A stretch of DNA of 64,000 nucleotides from Brenneria roseae subsp. roseae (GTDB lineage Bacteria; Pseudomonadota; Gammaproteobacteria; Enterobacterales; Enterobacteriaceae), in contig NZ_KZ819024.1 in assembly GCF_003115845.1 (NCBI RefSeq), forward strand, positions 186,001-250,000. Direction: 5' to 3'. A program made the translations under genes and the position numbers. Below are positions 1-7,802 of this stretch, one piece after another. The notes beneath the pieces were generated by a model. It ran no database searches, was not told the DNA's origin, and saw only the letters and a list, made by a program, of their open reading frames with translations. Each line of letters begins with the position of its first letter. Position 1 is the first letter of the stretch.

Positions 1-1
1 T

Positions 2-637
2 AATGATGCAAACTGCTTTGCGCTGTCAGAAGCCATAGATGGCGCGGGAAAAGGATACGACACCGTCTTTGGCGTGATCCTCGGCACCGGCTGCGGCGGC
101 GGTATTGCCATTCATCAGCAGGTGATAGACGGGCGCAATCGCTGTGCCGGTGAATGGGGGCACAACGCGTTACCGCGTTACAGCCCGAAACGAGATGGCC
201 CCACCGCCACCTGTTACTGTGGGCAAGATAACTGTATTGAATCCTTTATTTCCGGCACGGGTTTATCGCAACGCTACAACCTGCGCTATCAGCGCACGCT
301 GACCGCCAAAGAGATTCTGGATGCCGTCGATATGCAGGACGACGATGCTCGTTCTCAGTTTACGCTATTTCAGGATCAACTGGCCCGCTCGCTGGCGGAC
401 GTCGTCAATCTGCTCGATCCTGATGTCATCGTGATCGGCGGCGGGTTATCAAATCGTCGCGTACTGTATCAGGGGCTGGATACGCAGGTTGCCCGCTATG
501 TGTTCAGCAATACCTTTACGACGCCCATTGTTCAGGCGGTACACGGGGACAGCAGCGGTGTTCGGGGCGCGGCGTGGCTGGGACAAAAACTGTCGTCAAC
601 ATCCGCTGCGGCACCACGCTGTGGTAATCTTCCCTGA
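2..637 (+). CDS. mak: ROK-family sugar kinase, Mak/fructokinase-like (5' end outside window)
   Basis: This open frame runs in from the left edge, so roughly the first third of the protein is missing. The visible part begins with NDANCFALSEA, the ROK active-site region, followed by the glycine loop GTGCGGG. After it come GEWGHN with a following CYC and C (the ROK zinc-type motif CxCGxxxCxE), FISGTG, DPDVIVIGGG and HGDSSGVRGAAWL. These agree closely with E. coli Mak, which phosphorylates fructose and mannose with ATP in the cytosol; fructose specificity is inferred. A downstream GTG at 74 could be mistaken for a start, but the motif-bearing residues upstream show that the gene begins before the window. 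The LacI-type regulator starts 41 bp downstream on the same strand, so the two may be co-transcribed. Confidence 0.85.
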   Translation, partial: NDANCFALSEAIDGAGKGYDTVFGVILGTGCGGGIAIHQQVIDGRNRCAGEWGHNALPRYSPKRDGPTATCYCGQDNCIESFISGTGLSQRYNLRYQRTLTAKEILDAVDMQDDDARSQFTLFQDQLARSLADVVNLLDPDVIVIGGGLSNRRVLYQGLDTQVARYVFSNTFTTPIVQAVHGDSSGVRGAAWLGQKLSSTSAAAPRCGNLP

Positions 638-678
638 CATATTTGAATCGTAATGCCCATACCGATCGAAGGTAACGA

Positions 679-1701
679 ATGACCAAACGTATCAGGATCA
701 GGGATATTGCCGCTGAGGCGGGCGTTTCGGCAGGCGCGGTGTCACGGGCATTAAAAGGACAACCGGGTCTGAAAGAGGAGACGCGTCAACGCATTCTCAG
801 CATAGCGCAGCAACAGGGCTACGACTTCACCCGGCTGCGTAACGATAAAGTCCGTCGCGTACTGTTTTTACTGCATCGCCAGCACAATATTTCCAGCGCA
901 TTGTCGTTCTATTCACCGTTATTGCTTGGCGTGGAAAATGCCTGCCGGGAAGCGGGGATCGCCCTGAGCTTTCTGGCATTGGGCCCCACTGACCCGGTGG
1001 AGCAGCAGGTCCGTCTGCACAATCCCGATGCGCTGCTGTGCGCCGGCTTTTTTGAACCGGAACTGCTTGCGGTTTTACAACATATGCAACTACCGCTGGC
1101 GCTGGTTGACCTGTGGTCGCCGCACCTTCCCTGCGTCAATCCCGATAACTTTCAGGGCGGCTATCTCGCCACTCGCCACTTGATGGCACAGGGCAGAACA
1201 CGTATCGCGTTTCTCGCCAGCAGCCTTGCTCACTACAGTATCCGTTTACGCGAAAAGGGCTACCGTCAGGCGCTGTTCGACGCCAAACAGCTTACTCCAC
1301 CGGAATACGAAGCGATTGCGCCTCCCCTGTTGGATATTGAAGCCTCGCTGACCCAAGCCGTGGAAGAATTGCTGGTTCTGCCCCAACCGCCCGACGCCAT
1401 TTTTGCCTACAATGATTCCGCCGCACTGATTGCCATGCGTGTTTGTCAGCAGCGAGGATTGAAAGTCCCGCAGGATATGGCCATTGTCGGTTTTGATGAC
1501 ATCGAAACCGCCGCCATGGCGCACCCACCGCTGACGACGATCGCCATCAATAAAGCCGAACTCGGACAACAGGCGCTACAGCTGTTGATTAATCCCACAG
1601 AGGAAAACCAACAGCGGCTGCTGACAGTAGAACTGGTGCCAAGGGAAAGCGCCGGGGAAACCGCCATCCCGGGTGAAACACTCACACCAGTTTCAGATTA
1701 A
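679..1701 (+). CDS. LacI/GalR-family transcriptional regulator
   Basis: The 340-residue protein has the family's usual length and layout. An N-terminal helix-turn-helix at about residues 5-25 ([20 protein letters not shown]) is followed by the hinge and a periplasmic-binding-protein-like effector domain from about residue 63, ending with the typical [18 protein letters not shown] region. Members bind operators as dimers and respond to a sugar or sugar phosphate. The ligand here is unknown. Its position 41 bp after a ROK sugar kinase suggests it controls that sugar locus. An AAGG ribosome site precedes the ATG. Its 3' end overlaps the convergent DeoR-type gene by 20 bp. Confidence 0.88.
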   Translation: MTKRIRIRDIAAEAGVSAGAVSRALKGQPGLKEETRQRILSIAQQQGYDFTRLRNDKVRRVLFLLHRQHNISSALSFYSPLLLGVENACREAGIALSFLALGPTDPVEQQVRLHNPDALLCAGFFEPELLAVLQHMQLPLALVDLWSPHLPCVNPDNFQGGYLATRHLMAQGRTRIAFLASSLAHYSIRLREKGYRQALFDAKQLTPPEYEAIAPPLLDIEASLTQAVEELLVLPQPPDAIFAYNDSAALIAMRVCQQRGLKVPQDMAIVGFDDIETAAMAHPPLTTIAINKAELGQQALQLLINPTEENQQRLLTVELVPRESAGETAIPGETLTPVSD

Positions 1702-2497
1702 AGGGCTGCGCCTTTAGCTGGTTTTGTACATCGGGAGGGAGTCCCACGTCCGTAACGATGTCACTCAAATCCGCAAGCGGCGTGACACAGAACAGAGAAT
1801 AAGCGCCGTATTTGCTGCTGTCCGCCAGTAATACCCGGCGACTGGCATTCAGGCCGAGATCCTGTTTCAGGCCTGCCTTTTCCTCGGTCGGCGTGGTGAT
1901 GCCTTTTTCCAGACTCCACGAGTTACAACTGATAAACGCAATATCCGGGTAGATGCTGCGCAGCAGACGCCGGCCATGTTCACCAATACAGGACTGGCTG
2001 CTGTCATCAATACGCCCGCCAATGATGGTGACTTCAATCTGTTTGAATTCAGACAGAAACAGCGCAATTTGCAGGTCAGCCGTAATAACGCGCAGCGGTA
2101 AATGGGTCAGGTTACGCGCCAATTCCAGCATGGTGGTGCCGGCATCCAGCACCACCGCACTACCCGGTTTCACCAGCTTCGCCGCATAGCGGGCAATCGC
2201 CTGCTTTTCCTGCAAATTACGTTGCAGCTTCTCGTTGGTCGTTGGCTGGGAAGGGATAAAACGATTGAGAGTAACGCCACCGTGACTACGGCTGATCACC
2301 CCTTGTTCATCCAGTTTGATCAAATCGCGGCGAATGGTCGCCGGGGAGGCATCAATGACGGAAACCAGCTCATCCACCGTCACCAGATTATGGCTCTTCA
2401 GATAGTCCATAATCTGATCCAGACGGCTTTGCCCTTTCACTCTCTCTCCACTTATGCGCAAAGCATCGCTCAATGTTTTCTCCTCGACGATATTCAT
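1682..2497 (-). CDS. DeoR-family transcriptional regulator of the sugar-acid module
   Basis: The protein has an N-terminal DeoR winged helix ([20 protein letters not shown], from about residue 38) and a C-terminal phosphosugar-sensing domain carrying [13 protein letters not shown]. The family usually represses sugar catabolic operons until a phosphorylated intermediate appears. The gene lies 51 bp downstream of pdxA2 on the same strand, like the YgbI-type regulators that accompany PdxA2 and DUF1537 kinases, so control of four-carbon sugar-acid use is inferred. The start is uncertain. The ATG at 2497 has little ribosome site, whereas a GTG at 2440 follows GGAGAG closely and gives a more usual N-terminus. 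The 3' end overlaps the convergent LacI-type gene. Confidence 0.85.
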   Translation of the reverse strand: MNIVEEKTLSDALRISGERVKGQSRLDQIMDYLKSHNLVTVDELVSVIDASPATIRRDLIKLDEQGVISRSHGGVTLNRFIPSQPTTNEKLQRNLQEKQAIARYAAKLVKPGSAVVLDAGTTMLELARNLTHLPLRVITADLQIALFLSEFKQIEVTIIGGRIDDSSQSCIGEHGRRLLRSIYPDIAFISCNSWSLEKGITTPTEEKAGLKQDLGLNASRRVLLADSSKYGAYSLFCVTPLADLSDIVTDVGLPPDVQNQLKAQPFNLKLV

Positions 2498-2548
2498 CCG
2501 TTTAACTCATACGGCTCTCGTCGTGAGAAGTCCGTCACTAAGCGCGAA

Positions 2549-3529
2549 TTACGCGAGCTGCATGGCTAACTGGATTGAGATCGCCATGCTCTCAGACTTC
2601 GCTTTTCCTGTCCACGCAATATCAAAAGCCGTACCGTGATCGGCGGAAGTACGAATAAAAGGCAGCCCGGCAGTGATGTTGACCCCATCATAAAAACCAA
2701 GCAATTTCAGCGGAATATGCCCTTGATCGTGATACATCGCCACCACCATATCATACTGGCCTTCATAGGCTTGCAGATAAACGGTATCCGGCGGGCACGG
2801 GCCGTACACATCAATGCCTTTGGCCTTCATCGCTTCAACAGAAGGCGACACGATCTTGATCTCTTCATCGCCGAATAACCCATTCTCGCCGGCGTGCGGA
2901 TTGACCCCGGCGACCGCAATGCGGGGATGTGCGAAACCAACCCGTTTCAGAAAGGTATCCGCCATCGCAATGACCGTTTCAACGCGTTCGCGGTTAAGCG
3001 TATCGAGGAACTTGCGCAATGCGATGTGCGTTGAAACATGAATCACCTTCAGTTTATCCGTATACAGCACCATCGCGTAGTCGCGGCTGTTGGTCAGTTT
3101 CGCCAACAACTCGGTATGCCCCGGATAAAGATGGCCGGCAGAATGGAGCGCTTCTTTATTCAACGGGGCGGTAGCGATCGCATGCACTTCGCCCGCCATC
3201 GCCAGTTCTGTCGCGCGTTTAATGCAGCGGTAGGCCAGATCGCCCGCCTGCGCCTGAACTTTGCCGGGCTTCAGCGTCTCCGGCTCAGCCAGCGGTTCAT
3301 CGATTATGTTAATCACACCCGGTGTAAAAATGGCATCGGCAGGCTTATCAATCACCCTTAGCTCCACCGCTGGCACGACATTCAGCGCAAGAATACGACG
3401 CAGTGTCTGTACACACCCAACCACGACGGCAGGCGCGCCGGAAAGTTCCCCCTCGGCCAGAGACTTGATAATAATCTCCGGACCAATACCCGCCGGATCA
3501 CCCATGGTTACTGCTATAGTTTTACTCAC
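2549..3529 (-). CDS. pdxA2: PdxA2-type 4-phospho-sugar-acid dehydrogenase (D-threonate/erythronate 4-phosphate dehydrogenase)
   Basis: The 326-residue protein belongs to the PdxA family of metal-dependent NAD oxidoreductases. It shows [12 protein letters not shown] at the N-terminus and the three metal-binding histidine motifs [15 protein letters not shown] and MYHDQGH. PdxA2 members oxidise 4-phosphorylated D-threonate or D-erythronate, with decarboxylation to dihydroxyacetone phosphate. They are distinguished from true PdxA by their position beside a DUF1537 kinase. The GTG start at 3529 was chosen because GGAGAA precedes it and the protein then begins at the conserved [13 protein letters not shown]. 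The longer reading to 3583 runs through the remnant of an upstream kinase gene. The gene overlaps that remnant's stop codon and is followed by the DeoR-type regulator. The symbol follows family usage and the exact substrate is not proven. Confidence 0.85.
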   Translation of the reverse strand: MSKTIAVTMGDPAGIGPEIIIKSLAEGELSGAPAVVVGCVQTLRRILALNVVPAVELRVIDKPADAIFTPGVINIIDEPLAEPETLKPGKVQAQAGDLAYRCIKRATELAMAGEVHAIATAPLNKEALHSAGHLYPGHTELLAKLTNSRDYAMVLYTDKLKVIHVSTHIALRKFLDTLNRERVETVIAMADTFLKRVGFAHPRIAVAGVNPHAGENGLFGDEEIKIVSPSVEAMKAKGIDVYGPCPPDTVYLQAYEGQYDMVVAMYHDQGHIPLKLLGFYDGVNITAGLPFIRTSADHGTAFDIAWTGKAKSESMAISIQLAMQLA

Positions 3530-3708
3530 TGGCCTTCTCCTCAATAAAACGTAAAACGTCGAGCAAGGTGGTTTCGTCGCCAAAGCCGCCTGCTTTAGTC
3601 ATTACAGGCGCATCGCCGGCCAGACACTCCTGCCGCCGTCCCCATGGCTCTCAACCGGTAATTTGTCTCTTAATCTGGAACCCGCTGGCCTCCAGCGCGG
3701 CGGCGGCG
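3522..3708 (-). pseudogene. 3' remnant of a DUF1537 (four-carbon acid sugar kinase) gene
   Basis: Immediately upstream of pdxA2, one frame encodes the characteristic C-terminus of DUF1537 kinases: AAAALEASGFQIKRQITG, a TGA stop at 3651-3653, then [16 protein letters not shown] and [20 protein letters not shown], ending at a TAA that overlaps the pdxA2 start. TKAGGFG is the family's diagnostic ATP-site motif. No in-frame N-terminal part is visible upstream (3709-3840), and no ADDFTG motif occurs on this strand. The gene is therefore both truncated and interrupted. It was probably the first gene of an operon with pdxA2 and the DeoR-type regulator. An intact kinase of the same family with a different C-terminal sequence lies at 5463-6725, so this is not a recent duplicate of it. 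Confidence 0.8.
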
Positions 3709-3840
3709 TATGAAAATGCACCGGAATATCGTTCAGTACCAGGTCACGCTGCTGTATCAGGGCAATCTTTTTTGATCGATTTCGCTCACGCAATCCGTCA
3801 TAACATAAGCAGGATAACGAAACCACCAGACAAACATAGC

Positions 3841-4065
3841 GAATAAGCCGGTCTCTCCTCGCCTTGTCATCTGAACCTGGATTGATTATATTAAATCATA
3901 ATTGATTATATGTGAGCAAGATCAGATTATTTAATATCTAATTAACTTATAAATTACTCTTAGTAACATCGTGGACTGTCGTCTCTCTTAATGAACGAAC
4001 AATCCCGGAGGGCAAGAGTCGCGTGAAGAGAAAATTCAGCACAGCAACAGCAATAGGCAGACAGG
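3841..4065. promoter_or_regulatory. Control region between the two arms of the sugar-acid module
   Basis: This AT-rich stretch lies between the minus-strand pdxA2 arm and the plus-strand permease. It holds two identical 11-mers, ATTGATTATAT, at 3881-3891 and 3901-3911, exactly 20 bp apart and therefore on the same face of the helix. They are candidate operators for the DeoR-type regulator. The second copy runs directly into TGTGAGCAAGATCAGA (3911-3926), which matches the CRP consensus TGTGA-N6-TCACA at all but one position of the two half-sites. Catabolite control and specific repression of both arms from here is an inference. Confidence 0.5.
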
Positions 4066-4230
4066 ATGAATATTCACAATACGCTCCTTAGCAAAGTCCA
4101 GACACTGATTCAACAGACCCGCCAGCAGGCTGGACAGACGCCTCTGCCGCGCACGCCGCTACTCTTGACTACAGGTTCAGCGGCTGGTGAAGAATGTGCC
4201 GGCGCCGATGATAAACATGATTACGTATAG
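4066..4230 (+). CDS. Small open frame of unknown function (54 codons)
   Basis: An ATG frame of 54 residues begins MNIHNTLLSKVQTLIQQ and ends at TAG at 4228. It lies just upstream of the permease in the same direction. An AGG lies only a base before the ATG, so the ribosome site is poor. The N-terminal part could form an amphipathic helix, and the middle is rich in Pro, Leu and Thr. I recognise no family. It may be the leftover 5' end of a lost gene, a leader peptide, or chance. Confidence 0.2.
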   Translation: MNIHNTLLSKVQTLIQQTRQQAGQTPLPRTPLLLTTGSAAGEECAGADDKHDYV

Positions 4231-4285
4231 AAAATATAGATAGGATTGTTATTTTCTATAGTGACATATCCAGGAGAGATTAAAA

Positions 4286-5281
4286 ATGGTTACAGAATCT
4301 AAAGCATTTAGTATACCGATGTTTGATTTCATGAATAAAATACCTGGTGGATTAATGTTAATTCCACTAATCCTGGGGTCAATTTTTGGAACTTTTTTTT
4401 CTGATGCATTAATGGTGGGATCTTTTACTACAGCACTGTTTAAAAATAGTGCCATGCCATTAATTGCACTATTAATTTTTGCAACCGGCACACAGGTATC
4501 CTGGCGCTCCAGCGGGCCGGTTCTCGCCCATACCGGTGTTGTTGTATTCATGAAAAGCGTCATACCAGGATTCCTGATTGTTTGTTTAGGTTTATTTATC
4601 GGCATTGATGGTTTTTTAGGGATCTCCATTCTGGCTTTACTGGCAGCCGCGGATAATAGTAACGGTGGCTTATGGTTAGCATTTACCGGGAAATACGGCG
4701 ACTATCGGGATCGTGGAGCCTATATGGGTTCAGCGGTTACTGACGGCCCATTCTTTAGCATGTTATTTTTAGGGGTTTCCGGATTAGCTGAAATACCTTT
4801 ATCCATGTTTGTCGCGGCTATTTTACCCTTCATCCTGGGCATGATAGTCGGTAACCTTGATAGTAAATGGAAGGCTATTTTAATTCCGGTACCTAACATC
4901 GTCATCCCGTTCTTTGCTTTTGCATTAGGTACCGGCATTAATCTTACCAGTGTTGTTACCGGCGGCGTTCAGGGTATTATTGTCGGGATAATCGTTGCCC
5001 CTTTTACAGGTTGGTTAGTTTATCTTGGTTACAAATATATTCTTCGCCGCGGCCCTAAAAGCGGTATCGGTTTTATCGCCGGGACAACGGCTGGTAACGC
5101 GATAGCCAATCCTGCGATTATTGCAGCGGTTGATCCCCGGTTTGCCCAATATGTGGACGTTGCTACGGCCCAGGTCGCCGCATCAGTATTAGTGACTGCA
5201 ATACTGGCTCCCGTTTTAGCCTCATGGATGTTAAAACGCAACAATGCCTTAAGTTCACCGGATGAAGAAGAAATAGCGTAA
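4286..5281 (+). CDS. KdgT-family sugar-acid permease (inner membrane)
   Basis: The 331-residue protein is strongly hydrophobic, with about ten membrane segments along its length. It follows the 2-keto-3-deoxygluconate permease (KdgT) family from the N-terminal MNKIPGGLMLIPLILGSIFG through FATGTQVSWR, LLAAADNSNGGLWLAF and TTAGNAIANPA. The family imports sugar acids by proton symport. Next to a DUF1537 kinase and PdxA2 the likely substrate is a four-carbon sugar acid such as D-threonate or D-erythronate rather than KDG, which is an inference from context. AGGAGA precedes the ATG. The DNA is clearly more AT-rich than the surrounding genes (many ATT and TTA codons), as in the following kinase gene, which suggests a joint foreign origin. 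Confidence 0.85.
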   Translation: MVTESKAFSIPMFDFMNKIPGGLMLIPLILGSIFGTFFSDALMVGSFTTALFKNSAMPLIALLIFATGTQVSWRSSGPVLAHTGVVVFMKSVIPGFLIVCLGLFIGIDGFLGISILALLAAADNSNGGLWLAFTGKYGDYRDRGAYMGSAVTDGPFFSMLFLGVSGLAEIPLSMFVAAILPFILGMIVGNLDSKWKAILIPVPNIVIPFFAFALGTGINLTSVVTGGVQGIIVGIIVAPFTGWLVYLGYKYILRRGPKSGIGFIAGTTAGNAIANPAIIAAVDPRFAQYVDVATAQVAASVLVTAILAPVLASWMLKRNNALSSPDEEEIA

Positions 5282-5462
5282 TTTTCATCTTTTAACCGGC
5301 ATGTTTATCTATCAATTTGGCCGGCCAAAGGCGGGCCTGCGGCGGGAAACAGGACGTCGCTTATTAATCCCCGGAAGCGCCAACACCAGAATGTGACCGG
5401 GGAAGGCGTTAAAAAAAATTATAAATCAGTCAGATAAGAACAACCATTTCGAGAGGAATGAT

Positions 5463-6725
5463 ATGAAATTATTAGTTATCGCCGATGATTTTACCGGTTC
5501 TAATGATACAGGCGTTCAATTTGCTAAAAAAGGCGCAAAAGTCGATGTCTCTTTTTTATGGGATGATAAAAACGAAACCGATACGGAAGTGCTGGTCATT
5601 GACTCAGAAACCCGGGCCGTATCCATTGACGAGTCCAAACGGCGAATAAAAACCTGCATTATTCAACAGGAAACAGAATCCCGGGGGATGACGATTTACA
5701 AAAAAATAGATTCAACCCTGCGAGGTAATTTAGGTGCTGAAATAGAAGCCATTTTTGACGTAACGAATATCAGGCTGGCATTAGTCGTCGCGGCAATCCC
5801 TAATAATGGACGAGTGACCAAAGAAGGTATTTGCTATGTCAACGGAACACCGTTATTAGAAACAGAATATGCAACGGATCCCAAAACGCCGATCCATTCG
5901 TCCTCCATTAAAAACATTATCGCCAGCCAAACTGATTTGCCCGTTCACGAAATTCATTTGGCGAATATTCGCAGTGGGAACGCAAACCAACTCATTGATA
6001 TAATTGAAAATAAAGAACGTTCCATTATTATATTGGATACTGAAACCGAGGAGGATTTGCGGATAATAGGCCAGGCGATTGATAATATATCCTGCCCTGT
6101 TGCTTTTGTTGGCGCTGCCGGGTTGGCCAGTGTATTGCCTGAACGTTTTTACAAAGAGCGACACAATAAATCACCCGCGTTAGTGATATCCGGCTCTATG
6201 AGTGATGCAACGATTAAGCAAATTAACTATGTGGTCAAAAATAGTTTAGCCGATATTATTGACATTGACGTCGATAGATTATTGTCCAGTGACTATATTC
6301 AGTTATTAACCGAGGTGGTTACCGAGGCTTCAGATATCCTTAAAAAAGGACATCACTGTATTATTCGATCGTGCACTGATTCCAGCGCCCGTAATACTAT
6401 TGAAGAGCGATGTGAAAAATTGGGTTTCTCCAGGCAGGAACTGGGCGAAACCATAAGTTTAAAACTGAGTGAGATCACCAGAGAAATCTTACAAAAAAAC
6501 AGCGTGGGCGGGTTATTTTTAACCGGCGGCGATATTGCCATTGCGGTTGCAAAAACAATTAAAGCGAAAGGCTATCGGGTCCAACATGAGGTCGCGCCAT
6601 GTATTCCGTGCGGGGTCTTGATTGATAGTGAAATAAATAATGCCATTCCTGTTATCACAAAAGCCGGTGGTTTTGGTGCAGAAGACGCGATAAAAGTGTC
6701 TTTAGAATTTTTTGGAAAGATTTAA
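5463..6725 (+). CDS. DUF1537 four-carbon acid sugar kinase (DtnK/YgbK-like)
   Basis: The 420-residue protein has the family's N-terminal substrate domain, opening with LLVIADDFTGSNDTGVQFA, then KKIDSTLRGN at about residue 80. Its C-terminal nucleotide-binding domain carries FLTGGDIAIAVA and VITKAGGFGAEDA. Members phosphorylate D-threonate, D- or L-erythronate and similar acids at C4, supplying the substrate of PdxA2. It lies 181 bp after the permease, behind an AGAGGAA ribosome site, and probably shares its transcript. It is AT-rich like the permease. Its C-terminus differs from the kinase remnant beside pdxA2, so it looks like a functional replacement. The exact substrate is unknown. Confidence 0.85.
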   Translation: MKLLVIADDFTGSNDTGVQFAKKGAKVDVSFLWDDKNETDTEVLVIDSETRAVSIDESKRRIKTCIIQQETESRGMTIYKKIDSTLRGNLGAEIEAIFDVTNIRLALVVAAIPNNGRVTKEGICYVNGTPLLETEYATDPKTPIHSSSIKNIIASQTDLPVHEIHLANIRSGNANQLIDIIENKERSIIILDTETEEDLRIIGQAIDNISCPVAFVGAAGLASVLPERFYKERHNKSPALVISGSMSDATIKQINYVVKNSLADIIDIDVDRLLSSDYIQLLTEVVTEASDILKKGHHCIIRSCTDSSARNTIEERCEKLGFSRQELGETISLKLSEITREILQKNSVGGLFLTGGDIAIAVAKTIKAKGYRVQHEVAPCIPCGVLIDSEINNAIPVITKAGGFGAEDAIKVSLEFFGKI

Positions 6726-6967
6726 TGCTTATAGTTTATTATACGCTTGATATTTGGATACCGATGCGAGGAAAAATCACTTAAAAAAATAGCCATTAAT
6801 CATAGCGACGGTATTTGGGCGTGTTCCCGGCATAGCTCACGCTGAACGCACACGTCCAAAGGCCGGCGAGTGCGGAGCCGTCTGATTATCGGACCCGGTG
6901 ACCGCATGGACGGCCACCTTTAAGCAAAATGGCGATGACACAGCATCACCAACAAGAGCCGGGGCGG

Positions 6968-7357
6968 TCATAATGTCTTCTTCTGCCCTGCCGCGCCATT
7001 TTCCCATACAAACTCGCGATATTTTTTCATTACCGTCAGAAAATCATCCGTACCGCAGAGCGATAGACTTTCTTCATCATAATAGCTCATCCCGTCTTCC
7101 ATCTCATCGACGGAAAATTCAAGCTGGTTGGCGCGTATCATCACCTCTTCGCTATCCAGCAACAGGGTATATTCATGGCCGACATACTGCCACTGACGTT
7201 CGCTCCCCGACACGGAATGCGCCGCCGCCTCCACCTGTTCAAGTAACGCTAAATTATCTTTCACCTCTTCATTAAACCAGTGGCCAAGGGCTTCATGCCC
7301 CATTGACATTCTGACTATCACCTGGCCGGTAACATCGCGCAGAAATTCGTAGTCCAT
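6968..7357 (-). CDS. yacL: UPF0231 family protein YacL
   Basis: The 129-residue acidic protein matches E. coli YacL from [20 protein letters not shown] through [33 protein letters not shown] and [11 protein letters not shown]. It is slightly longer than the 120 residues of E. coli. The function is unknown. As in E. coli it lies just downstream of acnB on the same strand, which supports the assignment. A strong AGGAGG ribosome site precedes the ATG. Confidence 0.92.
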   Translation of the reverse strand: MDYEFLRDVTGQVIVRMSMGHEALGHWFNEEVKDNLALLEQVEAAAHSVSGSERQWQYVGHEYTLLLDSEEVMIRANQLEFSVDEMEDGMSYYDEESLSLCGTDDFLTVMKKYREFVWENGAAGQKKTL

Positions 7358-7802
7358 GGTGCCCCCTCCTGTATCACTCTCGTTATTTTTAGTTTAAAGG
7401 GCATTGGGTATTGCCACAGTGATGGTTCGCAAACGTCTGGTAAAAACCGGTAAGATTATTTGCTTCTCAGGCCGCCGAACCCGCTGACATGGCGGCAATG
7501 CGTAAAACTCACCTCCGCTTCCCGCGCCGGATGACGATTTCTTCCGGCCCGTCATCTTCAGCTCTTTCTCAACATCATCATAACCCATTGCTATATAATG
7601 GAAAATTATATCTCTTACGCTGCCGGTCAAATTCATTTTTATGAGCAGGCAGACTATCTGATGTTACCGCGGCGACGGAAGCAACGTTATTCCAGAGAAG
7701 TGAGGGGAAGAAGAGGTAAATATCCGATAAAAAACAATGCCGGTCACCTTAAGTGACCGGCATTAGGCCGAGGTCTCCCCCGAAGAACAGCACTATCGCG
7801 AT
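7358..7802. other. Intergenic region between acnB and yacL
   Basis: The 445 bp holds the acnB terminator at 7729-7764 and AT-rich promoter-like sequence for yacL around 7585-7615 (TATAAT-like on the minus strand). A minus-strand frame at 7394-7636 has no ribosome site or recognisable similarity and is not called. I see no RNA gene here. Confidence 0.4.
7729..7764 (-). terminator. Intrinsic terminator downstream of acnB
   Basis: An 11-bp perfect stem, ATGCCGGTCAC paired with GTGACCGGCAT around a five-base loop, is followed on the minus strand by a run of six T. It lies 39 bp beyond the acnB stop codon. Confidence 0.85.

Noticed and set aside
5305-5335. Palindrome TTTGGCCGGCCAAA between permease and kinase as a terminator
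   Set aside because: No T run follows on the plus strand and the kinase lies downstream in the same direction, so termination is not supported.
7394-7636. 80-codon minus-strand frame between yacL and acnB
   Set aside because: No ribosome site, no similarity, and the composition is that of non-coding DNA.
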